This document shows positions 12,705 to 24,964 of a stretch of 64,000 bases of DNA, piece after piece (the first letter of the stretch is position 1; every line of letters begins with the position of its first letter). Under the pieces are notes generated by a model. The model worked only from the letters and a program-made list of their open reading frames with translations. It made no database searches and was not told the origin of the DNA. The translations under genes were made by a program, and so were the position numbers. Origin of the DNA: Tomocerus qinae (taxonomy: Eukaryota > Arthropoda > Collembola > Entomobryomorpha > Tomoceridae); contig CM034549.1 of the NCBI GenBank assembly GCA_020055645.1, forward strand, positions 30,651,930 to 30,715,929. The letters run 5' to 3'.

Positions 12705-13455
12705 ATGTCTTCAGGTTTTGATTCCGATACTCCATTGTGTGTTAAATGTTCTTTGTGTAACTTATTAATGTCATGTATACATCTTATATCTTCCATCTGC
12801 CTACACTCTCTAAAGATCACATATTATTTCATTTAAGAGCGTTATATACGTGTAATAAGTACGTAGAAGTTCATTTACTTTGTTTTCGATAAACTGATAC
12901 CTATCTATTTATTTGCCTTTGTCGAATGAACGAATATGTATTTTATAAGGAAAATACTCTCCATTCCTCATCTGGTCGTAAATAAATGGTGTACTATTCA
13001 TATTTGAGAAAATAAGAATGACATTCATTGTGATACGAGCCACATTTTAATTCCCACTCAAATTATTGCTCTTATGGTAAATGTTAGTTTATCACATATT
13101 ATGTAAGCTTTGCATACTAACCTGACTCAGAAAAGTGCATTTGTGCTACATTTACATTAATAATGCATAAGAAATTGGTCGATTGGTTGTGAGAATAATA
13201 ACGCTTCATGACTTTTACTATGTAAACCATGCATATGACATGGTGAAAGTTGTGTATGGAGCTAATACTTCAGAAGAAAGCTACACGAACAAAAATATAC
13301 GATTGCAAAATAGTACTAGCATTGTGAATGGGTATCAATATCATCAAAGATTATGAAGTGTCGAATCAGTATTTTGGGAAATTCAACTGCTGTCTCCCAA
13401 TGTTCCAAACCGATTTCTATAGTGTATTATTCTTCGGCTTTTTTACGTTTATGTT

Positions 13456-13807
13456 GGGTTGGGTTGCTGCAAACGGGACGCAGTGAGCAAAAATTTTCTA
13501 AGTTTTTTTCCCAATGGAAAATCGTACCCAAATTTTTCTAAGTTCTTTTCCCAATGTAAGAAAGACGAATTTAGTCTTCAGTGTATAATCACTTTTTAAG
13601 CCACCCGTCACTATTTTTGCCTTTTTTCTAACCTAACCTAATAAAAATGAATAATAAATGTTTGGTTGTTTCAATTTTATTAGGTTAGGTCAAAAAAGAG
13701 GCAAATAGTGACTAGTTTTGAAAATACTTAGTGTTGTCTGATTTTTGCATTGAGAAAAAAACTTAGAAAAATTTCGGTTACTGCGTCCCGTTTGCAGCAA
13801 CCCAACC
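13456..13807. mobile_element. 352-bp MITE with 8-bp target-site duplication (hAT-like)
   Basis: The ends are inverted repeats beginning GGGTTGGGTTGCTGCAAACG, extending about 50 bp with few mismatches. The interior is also a degenerate fold-back ('CTAACCTAACCTAATAAAA' against 'TTTTATTAGGTTAGGT'). Both ends are flanked by the identical octamer TTTATGTT (13448-13455 and 13808-13815). An 8-bp duplication is typical of hAT-superfamily (also P-type) transposition. No coding sequence, so it is non-autonomous. Confidence 0.85.
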
Positions 13808-14152
13808 TTTATGTTGTTTTACTGCTTCGTACCCACGGGCAATAAAATTGATCGCTATAATAATATAATATCAATTTGATAACAGTAAAACAGAAGTAAA
13901 ACCTATCTATACGAAAGTTCACTTTCTCCTAATCACTAATGGAATTCAACAGCGGTGCATTGTTTACTCTGCTTCTTTTAGGGGATTCAGTCCAAGCTAA
14001 GTAAACATCATACATACATAACATTATAGGAACATTCTAGGATAAAATACATCGTGAACTTCTTTCTTTGATATTACAAGTAAGTGCATGATGGAAGGAA
14101 GCAGAAAAAGTATTTGGGTAAGTTGAATAAAGTTGTTCTTTAAATATCGAAA

Positions 14153-17100
14153 ATGGGTCCGAAGAAGGCACATGTTACCAACGCCAAAAACAAAAAGAGG
14201 AAAGAACACAAAAAAGATGAATCTGTTATTGACTTCGTTTTCAAAAACAATAAAGAGGACACCGATAGTAGTGAAGAAGACCTATGGAAAGTTAAAAGCA
14301 AAGGTAAGTAAAAGCCACTAGAATGAGTAGAATGAGCAGTATATTTTATTTGGCACCAGCCAGTAAACCAGCAATGTGAAATTTTTTACTCACCTGTACC
14401 AGTTAAATCCAGAGGACGAAGCCGGCGAAGGGTGTATAATAATAGAAAAATTCGTTTGAGTGCTAGCAATGTATTAGGAGAACAAGTAGATAAATTGGAC
14501 AATATAGAAGAGAAACTATCCAATTTATTGCTTGAAATCACCACCAAAGAGGATCATGAAGTACATTCGAATGTGGAAAATATTCCTCAGCAGAAAGAAA
14601 GGTTCAACTTGTCAAAAGAATCTATTCCAGATGCCGATCTTTACCAACTAGAGTTTGACGAGGCAGGATCTGATTATTTACAAAACTTTGTATTGGATGA
14701 TATAGTGCGTGAAGCTCAAACTTCAATTGCAAAAACGAAACGTAATATGGATCAAAAAACATTCCTAAAATGGGCAAAAATTGATCGCGAACTGCGAAAA
14801 TTTGCTGTGACCAAATGTGTTACCAAAAAAGTGCATATTCCAAGGCTGATCAGTTTTATTTCTCATTGGAAATGTGCATGGGAAACTATTATTTTTGTGA
14901 TTTCTTTGATTACCTACGTTTTCATCACCTACAGTTGGTTCTTTGGCTATTACGACGAAAAGATTTGGAATATTGTGTTCGTCATTGATTTGATTTTTGG
15001 CGTTGATGTCATATTGCGAATGGGAATTGAGATATGGAGACATCGGTTTTTAGTGCCTTGTTCCGTTCTTTTGATGCCTTACAGTCCAATCCAATCCCTT
15101 TTAGATGTGTTAGCCATGATTCCAATGGAAAGAATATACCTTTTATTGTCAAATCCAAACTCTCTCCAGACGCTAAATAACGTTGATTTGATGAGAATGA
15201 ACAGATTTCTTAGATTCGGACGAGTTTTCAAATACTTCAGTAAGTCACCTCCTGCTATTTTACATTGACTGCCTCATTTTCTATGCTAAATGTTACCTGC
15301 ATTTATTGTGCATCCATTTTGCAGGTATTATGAAATTTGAAGCTAGAGGAAATCGAAATCGAAAATTGATGTTTATTCTTCAATACATGATATGGTACAT
15401 CGCATTTATCCACTTCATGGCATGTATGTTCTTCTACATGCTGGGTCAAGTAAGTTACTTTGGCTATTTAAAAATAGGAACTGATGTCTTATGTTAATTT
15501 GTACTTTCTGTAGTTTATATACATTGAAGTAAAAATAATTTTTGTTTTTAGTCTCCGTTGGACTACATACTCAACTCAAAAGGGGTAATTCAAGGATGGA
15601 TGAAGTATGTTGTAAGAAAACCTGGATTCGGTCGGACATCCAGAGATCAATATGTGCTTTCATTGGGGTTTTCTACAGCAGTGGTTACAACAGTCGGGTA
15701 ATTTAAAAAAATTAATTCTGCCTAAGTTATTAAGATATCACTTTTTTCTAGGATGTCTGGGGAGGGTGGCTTTAATATATAGGTTAGTCTCAAAATTGGG
15801 TCAAAAAGAGAATCGCAATTATCTTGATTCTGAAAATACTGTTTTTAGCTTTGGCGATTTCTTTCCGGCAAGTTTCAACGAAATGGCGGTTTGTATTGCA
15901 GTTATGCTTATTGGAGCTATTGTTCTGACTGGAAACTTTGCTAGCGTTCTTACCACATTCGAGATGGAAACGGATGGAGCGAGATTTGATATTTTTCACA
16001 GAGCGAAAGCAATCCAGCGTCATTTGGTATCAACTTGAGTATCAAGATATCGCTCTAAGTTTAGAATCTGATTTGGACTTCGTCTGTACTCTGCTCTGCG
16101 CTTTAGTAATCTGTAAATATTGCTTTACAGGTTACAATAAAATGTGCTTCTTTACTACGAAACAAAATAAGTGAATATTATGACGTACTATGGAATTACC
16201 GAGAAGGTGTCTATGATGTCGGCATGTTTGAATATCTTCCTTCGTCCCAGCAAGAAGATATTTTGTACGATATATCCAGAGAGATGTTCCATGTATCCAG
16301 TTTCTTCAGAGATCTCGATGAATCATTCCTTAGAGCAGTGTCTCGAATCGTACGTGTTAACTTATTTAACCCTGGAATGATTATTTGCGAAAGAGGAAAT
16401 TATGCTGTCAACATGTACTACATCGTCCAAGGAGAAATCAATGGACGATCCCGACTAGACAAAAGTTGTATTTCTGTCATTCTCAGGCCTGGATCCATCA
16501 TTGGAGAACTCAATTTGTTTTTTTCCTGTCCTTATGGAACTTCTTTTGAAACACGAACGACATGTCAGGTTCTGCAAATCAGAAAACAAGATTTGATGTT
16601 ACTGTTTAGAGATTACAATGATATGCTCCACTTAATGCGGGAAAGGGTTCAGGTTAGTAAAATATTACGCTTCATTCAATATCCAGCCAATTTTATAACA
16701 CAATACCAATAAATGTTACCCCCCAAAATGTTTCTACAGTCGAGACTAAAATCGATGAAAAAACTTTATACGCTGGAAGGAAAATATCCAATTCAATGGG
16801 CAGAAAAAAATCATCTCCTTCACCAAAGAGACATGCGCATTTTTGATATGCACCCACTAGACTTGCGTTGGAATTCAAAGTTTAATTCAAAAGTATTATG
16901 CGATATTTCTCTGGACACAATATGTCCGATAATAGTGGAACCGCAGTGCCGAGACCCATCCTATAAAAAGGTTTTCTTAATTGTGCGTAGAGTGAGCTTC
17001 TAAGAATTTGTCTGAATTTTTCAATGAATTATGATATATTTTAATTGCAGAATCATAAAATTTGTTTCAAAATGTGTGTGATTCCTCCAATCATGATTTC

Positions 17101-20100
17101 TGAGTACGAATGGGTACAATTGTGGTATAAGTTTATAATAGTAATAGCACTGATTTACTCATTCTTGGGACCGTATTGCATTTTTTTCGAATCATCTTCA
17201 GAGATGGACAGATATTTGCATAAAATTGAGCGATTTATGAGGTTGCCGGTACATATTCTGTATCTAATAGATATTTTTGTTGAGATTGGAACAGCTTGTC
17301 ATGTAACTGGTAATAGTCATGATTTTAATTGAAAAAGGGTGGAGTCAGGAGAATTTGCCAAAAGCAATGAAGTTATTTCTTGTAATTATCGACATTGACA
17401 TATCATAAAAATCATGTCATACCTATTTATGTTCTTATACCTATTTACGATAACAATCAAAATTAATATAAAAATACAAAACCCGCACGGCAATTTACAA
17501 TTTTACGATCATATTCGTAAACCAATTAATTAGTTTACGAATATGATTTTGACGAATTCTCCTCTCCTATGACTTCAAAAAACGTAGGCTAAAGCTTGAA
17601 AACTTTAATAATTAATCAAATACAAATTACAGGGATATATTTCAGGATGAGGGATGGGGTACAATTACGCATTAAGGAATTATATTTCTGGATTGATGTG
17701 ATTGCTACATTTCCTTTCTCAATGTTCAAATTCGATGGTGTTGAAGGCGACATAATAACACTTTTATTGAATGGCTTGCATACGTTAAAATTGTGGAAGG
17801 TTATTATTACACCATACCAAACGAGAAAAGATGTCAAAAGTGGAATTATAATTTTCCATCTTATTTCAGGTTGTCCGGTATCTAAAATTTCTGGAAAATA
17901 GACATCCCGAAAAAATTTTTCTGTATCGTATCCTACACACTGTGATGGCTGTGATGTATGGAACTCATTTAATTGCTTGCAACCTTTATTTTTCCGCGTG
18001 CCCCACGTAAGTACTCTTACGTTCCTGTGAACATAAACAACATACAATAAATTCATAATACAGAAGTTTATTTTTATTCAGTAATAAGTGAAAATTACTA
18101 TACAGGAAGAACAACACAGTTATTTGCAGAAGTAATTCGTGGCTCACTTCGTATGAAGTCATGCAAGGCAGTGAAAAAGGCAAATTTCCGATAAACAACA
18201 CAGTAGCTGAATTGGTCAACGAAAAGCCTTACTTATTGTCATTTTTCTATGCATGTGCCACCTTAACTAGTGCTGGCTTTGGAGATTTTAATCCAAAAAA
18301 TAAAAAGGAAATGATTTGGTCAATATTTTTCCAAGTTGTAGGTTTTCTTATGATTGGTTACTACACTGCCATTCTGACTTCAGCATTAGCGTGTACCGTC
18401 AGACCAATGTGAGATAATTATGATCATAATGCTAGATTTCCAAATATTACTATCATAATTATTAATAATATTATCGCCATGTTTAGCTCGATTGAGGAAG
18501 GTAGTTTATAGGATTTTCCTTTTTCAATACCGTCACCTTTGAAGAATGGATTTTATGTTACGGTTTTTTATCTAGGTTGGCCTTGCAGCAGAAAATTGCC
18601 ACAGTGGTAGATTTTATGAATCATCATTGTCTATCGGAAACGCTATGTCATCGTGTGACACAACACTATCAGTTGCAGCACCAGTTCCTGGATGGAATCA
18701 TTTTGCCCAAAGATACCGAACATTTAATGTATGATGTCCCCAAAAGATTTACAGATGATGTTTTATTCCAAGAAGTGGAAACCTATCTTGACGGAGTTCC
18801 TATTTTTACAGTTAATCAGTTTTGATGATAATTCAATTCAATAAAGTTTGCCTTCTTTTAAAAACCGTTCTTCTGATATCCTGCAAGTAAATGCATGACT
18901 GGGCTTTAATTTCAGAAAGTAGAGGACAAACTTTTAATAAGGATTGCAGAAAATATGCAAAGATTTGTAGTGCCAACGAATACAACGCTTATAAGAAGAG
19001 GAGAGTGCAGACGGACGCTGTACATAATAATCAAAGGTCAATTTAATATATATGTCAATACCTAAAATGATACTCAATTATTCACTACATATCTATTACG
19101 CAAAGTAGTATACACAAAATAATGTTCGGTATATTATAATTTTGTCAAATAGGTTCCGTAGCTGTGACGAGCGTCCAGTCAGTAATGTATAAGCAAATTA
19201 TTGAAGCTTCTGGGCATTTTGGACTCCGGGATTTGTTATATGGTGAACCACATCAATTTAATATAAGAACTATCAGCGATTGTTTCATGTGGGCGATTGA
19301 TTGGAAAAATTTTCAACATGCATTTGAATACGAAGAAGACACTTTGAATTGGGTTTTAGAAGAAAAGGTAAGTTTGAGGTAATGAGTCAATCATTAGCTA
19401 CTTGCATTTAATTTTGGTGTAATTGCATTCCTTTACGTTTTTTCTCAGGCTAAAGTATCTGCTAAAGTAGAAGCAATGCAACAAATATATGATGCTTACG
19501 ATCATAAATTGATTTTTGAAGACAGGGACAATATTGCAATTACACCTTCGTGGAATAAAATGCCTCGAAATAGTCTTGAGGTCTACAGCCGATGCACTTA
19601 CCAAGAATACATGAGACCCTTTTCACAATTGAGGCCTATATCTCGCATGTTGTACAGGTGTTATAAATTATAACTGAACACGATATTATTGATGACTAGG
19701 GTAATTACTAATTACCTTTAAAATAAGGGTTATTTATTCACGTATATTATTAATATTAATTACGTATAAATGTGAAATGTGCCATTTTAGATGCTTCTTT
19801 ATGAGAAAAACCGTACACCCCGCTGGGACTTTTGCCCTAGTCTGGAGTAGCTTTATAAGTTTAATCAGTTGCTTAACTGTGATATTCCTTTTGATCGAAC
19901 ATTTCATGTGGTATAGGCGGCCAAAATTTAGAATACTTCAATTGATAATTAATTCAGTGAATTGGATTGATATGTAAAATTAAAAACATTTCGCTGTATT
20001 ATTTTTATACTTATTGTTAAATAGTCAGTAATACTTGTATGCTTACTTGTAGATATATTCGATTGCATTGGGGATACTTTGCTGAAAATAATAATTTATT

Positions 20101-23100
20101 AATAATTCATCCACTGAAAACGGCAATCAAATATACTTCAAAAGGAGGCTTCTTTGAAGACATTTGTTATTCCATTCCTTACGAATTGATGGTTCCAATG
20201 ATGGGAGGAACGTCGCTATTGGGTTACGGGCCTGGTGCGACTTGGTACTCAACCCTTCGATGGACTCGACTGTTTCAGATCTTTCGATTACCTGCTATCT
20301 TCAGAATTGCACATAACACATTTAAAATGAGGATTGCAGTATTGTAAGTACTTCTATTCTTCTTGGCATTTACGTATGTGGTGGCAATGTAATGTTAACT
20401 GTATACATACTGATATTAATATTAATTACAAGCATTCTACAGTGTGCCCCATGGGTTAGATATGCTTACATAGCATATCTAACCATAGCATATCTTATGG
20501 GTTGGTTAATGTAGTGTTAAATAGTACAAAACAATAAATAAAATTGTCTCATTTGATTTTAGGGTTACTCTTTATGTTTTTGCGACAGCTGTCTTGTGCA
20601 CCGCCCTTGCAACGGTTGCTGTATACTTAGGATGTCCTTTCGTAGCGAAAGATTGGGAAGAAGGGGACGAATATCGAATGCCCATGTGCTTACATGACAC
20701 ATTGGCTTTTAGCTTTTGTAATGAATTTTAAATGACAAATAATTTGTATTTTCTCTTTTCCATTTTCTATCGTGCATGACATTTTTTCCGTATAATGTTC
20801 ACATATAATTTTACAGCTGGAATCGAGGATTCGGATTTGGAATATTTCTCGGAGAGGATGATTGTGGGAATGTATTATGTCACCCAAGTCATCCTTGTCA
20901 TTGGATTTGGCGATATGATTAACCTGAATAGAGGAGAACTAACGCTAACAATTATCCTGATGGTTTTTGGTAAACAGTTTTTACTTGCATTAACTTTCAA
21001 TTTAGATTTAATGATATATTGGATATTTTATGCTATCTTTAGTCTTTTGACTTTCATGGTTTAGGTTTCCTGATTACCCGATGTATTATCGCAGACGTTA
21101 CAGCTGCTGAAGTGGACAGCGACTTAATGCGAGATGAGTTTACCGGCAGAATGGACAATTTATTGTTTATTATGAAAAGGGAGAAAGTTCATTGGAAATT
21201 AATCAAGTTTGTTATTTTTTGTTTTCAATCTGACAATATCCTCTTCAATTAGCATTTAATACTTATATTATTATCTTCTGACAAAAGATCCATCAAGACG
21301 TATTTCAGCCACACTTGGCTTAAGTCAAGATGTTACCAACCCGTAGTTTCTTTCGGCGATTTGAACATGAATCTAAAAGCGGATTTGTTTCAGGAATTTG
21401 TAGGTGAACGCATTGCCACAGTAAGCATTATATTGCAAAATTTGAATCTAATTATTAAATTTATTAATGTTATTATTGAGTCATCACTACATTCGCTTGA
21501 TTCCATTTAATCAGATTCCAATATTTGAAGGGCTAAGTGAAAATGCACTACGTACGTTGTGCACATATTTTCATAAATATTATTTCGTTCGTGGAGAACA
21601 CATCATCCGGTAATGTGCAGAAATAAATGTTTGAAACTACGTATGAAGAATACAAATGTACATTATTAAAATGCTAATTGTTATTTTAGTTCTGGAAATA
21701 TGCAGTACGATATGTACATTTTTACCAAAGGAATAATTTGGTTACTTGATGATAAGTCTAATTACGTAATGAACTTATATCCAGGACAGTAAGTGATCAG
21801 ATTTATTGAAAAGAAAATCCCAGCCATGAAGTAGCTCACAAATCAATATTTTATTAACATTTAATATTTTATAGGACTCTTGGGGAGGTGTCTATGATTT
21901 ACATGTTACCTCGTAAATACAGCGTCGTAGCAGGAAGTGCTGTTGAAGCGCTGACCCTGAGTCCGGAGAGTTATGCAGCTGTAATCGAATGTTATCCCTC
22001 AATACGAAGATGTTTTGAAACCAAATTGAGACAAACAAATTTTAGGGACTTGTTCGAGTTAGAAATTGCAAAAATGAGGATCGAGTGGGCAAACTTGTCT
22101 GTGGAAGAAAAGAGGAAAAAAAATGACGAGAGACGGATGCATACCGAATATATCAAAGAGATAGTCTATCACAGAGAGCCTCCTAATTTACTTGACAATG
22201 TGGAAATAAAACCTATATCATGCATGGAAAAGCTTAAGCAACGTCTATATGGAAGCGGACCAAGGGATAATGCATTGCCAATTTTCTACTTCCTTGGGCC
22301 TAAATATCAGTAATAATTTCTGCAAATTATAAATATATCTTGTTACTGTTGAATCTGTTTGTATTATTTAGCTGACGTAGAGTGTAACTACTTACACATT
22401 TGTCTACTTAGTTTTAGGAAGAATTGTCGATGGCTATACCTTATTCATCCGAATTGCGGTTTCGCGAAGACGCTCTCTCAAGCCATTACTTGGTACTCCA
22501 TCTTTTCGCCAGCTCTTGTTCTCTTTATGATTTGTTTTCCTTGTCTCGAGTGCTACGTTTTTGAACTTTCCAAGAGCTTGGAACATGTTATGTGGGTGTT
22601 TATAATTCTCCAATTTATCATGCCATTTCAAAATGATGATATGGACTACTGCAAACATCACGTGGAAATTGTAGCACGGTAAGGTAATATAAATATATAT
22701 TTCTCAAGTCTCAAGCATTCAATCATAATATAATTGTTACTCCAAACAGTTACCTCTATAGTCCGACTTTGTTTCCTTTGGATTTACTTACATCATTGCC
22801 CTATGAATATTATCGAGTGTTCCTATATTATGGAGAAAATTATGAAAACTTGAGATTTATTATGTTGATCAGACTTCTTCGATTAGTAAGTATTTTGTAT
22901 ATAAATTAATGGCATTTGTTTTATATTTTAATGTATTTGTGATACACTCGTATGATTGAATATAAATATCTTTATGTAAATAGGTCCGTTTTTTTCGAGA
23001 ACAAGCCAAGAAGAAACACATTTTTGCGATTACTACTTTCCGTTACAAAATCACCATCTCAATAGCTTGTTTTGTCCTCATGGCTCACTCTCTAGCGTGC

Positions 23101-24587
23101 TTGTTTTATTTTATTTCGTCATGTGACCAGAATTCTGAACATAAAACCACTTGCAAAGAAAAGACGTGGACTTACAACTGTAAATGAACTTTAATGATTT
23201 TGGGTTTGGTGATTTAAAAGTTCTTCCAATTCCAACTTGATCCTTATCTGTTACTTGTAGATGTAATGGATGATGACGTTGAGGCTTACCCTCCCAAAGA
23301 CGCCTGGAAATGGTACATCCTTTCGCTGTACTGGGTCGTGACGACAGTGGTGAGAATCAGAATTCATGATGATCATTAGTTTGATGGTCATAATTGATAA
23401 TTAATATGAATGTTTAAACACTTTAGAGTACAACTGGTTTTGGCGATATAACATTGGGTAACCCTAGAGAGATGGCTGTGGCCGTGATAACTATCTTTTG
23501 CGGAGCTTTCCTTCTTTCTGTAATTTTAAGTCACTTTGGGGCTGGAATTGCTTCTCTCAGCAGAATGTTAAGAGAGTATGTATACCAAGTCAGCATATTA
23601 TTGGTAAATAATAATTTTAAATTATATAAAAGAAATGAATACCTAACATTCTTTAGATTTTAGAGCGAGTGTCTCCATTTACTCAGAAAAATAGAATGTT
23701 GTTTACAAACAATATTTTCTTGTAGAAACACACAAAAGTTATTGGTGTCTCAAAAAAAGAGCAAGACAACATAGTATCGTATTTTCTCTTTCTGTGGCAC
23801 CAATGCAGAGGAGTGTCGTATGACATTACAACTTCTGTGTTGCCTGAAACACTTCGAATCGATGTTTGTTACTCTCTGTATTCAGATGTGATTAAAAAAG
23901 TAGGCAAAATTATAAGATACGATATAAAATTACTTATTTAATAGTAATTCGGTTAATATAAATCATAATAAAGCTCACTCATGTTTTTGTGTTATCCAGG
24001 CTAGAATTTTTTCTGAAGTAAACGACAAGACGTTTATAGCCCAAGTGTGTTCCCGAGTGTCACATACAATGTGTCTTCCTGGAGGCACAATAGAAACTCA
24101 AGGGGATTTAGGGGACTCTTTGTATATAGTTTTCAAAGGCAAGGTCGCCTCTTACACACGAACGATGCAAGGCCAATTTAAAGTAACCAGAGGATATGTC
24201 AAAGGAAATATTTTTGGAGTTTTGCCAGCATTTTTTTATGATCAGGAATATAAGAGTACGTATAGGGCTGAAAATTTTGTGCAGCTGCTGAAGCTTTCTC
24301 AAGCAGATATTTATCAACTTGCAGCAAACTATCCTAAATTTTCTACTATTTGTCACATTCTAATTTTCGGAAAAGCTATTACTGACCATCGATCTGCGAA
24401 ATTGGAAGACTGCATTTTTTCAGAAGAGAAAGTTATGAGAAAGGGTCTATTTGAATTAGAAACTAGACTCCAGCTGCCACAGTTGAAAAAGCAGACTCAG
24501 ATGGGATTTGAGAGTAAAATTATCAAGAAAGCTTCTGCGTGGTCTAGGGCTCCTATTGCGGAAAAGAAAAAAGAGGAGAAAGAGTGA
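14153..24587 (+). CDS. CNGK: CNGK-type four-repeat cyclic-nucleotide-gated K+ channel
   Basis: Thirty-one exons join in phase into one 2377-residue protein: 14153-14303, 14415-15239, 15325-15449, 15552-15697, 15849-16026, 16131-16652, 16740-16991, 17051-17309, 17633-17799, 17870-18006, 18106-18408, 18576-18810, 18916-19036, 19153-19367, 19449-19657, 19791-19973, 20053-20343, 20563-20717, 20817-20969, 21065-21206, 21288-21420, 21515-21609, 21690-21788, 21875-22309, 22412-22678, 22750-22885, 22984-23179, 23261-23349, 23427-23579, 23726-23899, 24000-24587. It carries four six-helix channel repeats with filters TTVGFGD (~412), TSAGFGD (~973), VIGFGD (~1519) and STTGFGD (~2074). S4 helices have basic residues every third position ('RMNRFLRFGRVFKYF'). 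Each repeat ends in a C-linker and CNBD-like fold (~550-630, 1100-1210, 1635-1760, 2205-2300). The N-terminus is lysine-rich. Concatenated K+-selective CNG channels (CNGK) are known from sea-urchin and zebrafish sperm. GFGD filters imply K+ selectivity (inference). Exact edges of exon 7 and exon 25 are the least certain. Confidence 0.9.
17508..17547. repeat. Perfect 15-bp-stem hairpin in a channel-gene intron
   Basis: The stem ATCATATTCGTAAAC (17508-17522) pairs with 17533-17547 across a 10-nt AT-rich loop, inside the longest intron of the first half of the channel gene (17310-17632). Weakly matching 'GGAGAATT' ends at 17350 and 17555 suggest a decayed fold-back element. Confidence 0.5.
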
Positions 24588-24964
24588 GGAATTCTGTGAT
24601 CAAAATATTAAAGAGGATATTGTGACTCTGTGAGAATGATAAAAGTAGTATTTTCTTTATGGTTATATTTTTCGAATATGTATTGAATGTATATATACAA
24701 TAACGCACATTATAATGAATAATGATTATGTCATTAATTTATTAATTCTGTCGCCCAATTACAGATTATGTGACTCAATGACTATAGTGTCGTAGTAATT
24801 TTATTGCCATTGTCTTTTAGGTTCGCCCCATGAAATTAACTCATATTATAACATTCAATCCAAACGTTTAGATTTACACGAAAACTCTTTCCTCATTCAC
24901 AAAAAATAATTTACTACATCTAATAACAATATGATCTCAACACGAAAGTAAGCCCTTTGGAAGA
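24588..24964. other. Convergent intergenic spacer (3' UTRs)
   Basis: About 380 bp between the stop of the plus-strand channel gene and the stop of the minus-strand defensin-like gene. It holds only 3' UTR-like AT-rich sequence. Confidence 0.5.

Larger units (their letters stand above)
11435..14152. other. Repeat-rich intergenic spacer
   Basis: No gene seen. It holds a 21-bp direct repeat (11741 and 11770), a diverged ~247-bp duplication (11794 and 12041), a 37-bp-stem hairpin (12611-12704) and a 352-bp MITE (13456-13807), listed separately. The end carries the promoter of the channel gene. Confidence 0.5.

Noticed and set aside
12590-12820. Minus-strand 76-residue frame
   Set aside because: Half of it is the hairpin arms read in both directions. 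No family is recognised and its start is not an ATG in good context.
15698-15848. Open frame reading through channel-gene intron 4
   Set aside because: Skipping it joins ACAACAGTCGG to CTTTGGCGAT and creates the TTVGFGD filter. Reading through would destroy the filter, so it is an intron.
14153-24587. Four separate channel genes
   Set aside because: Intron phases match across all three repeat junctions, no start codon, polyadenylation signal or stop intervenes in the spliced frame, and the total length is a multiple of three.
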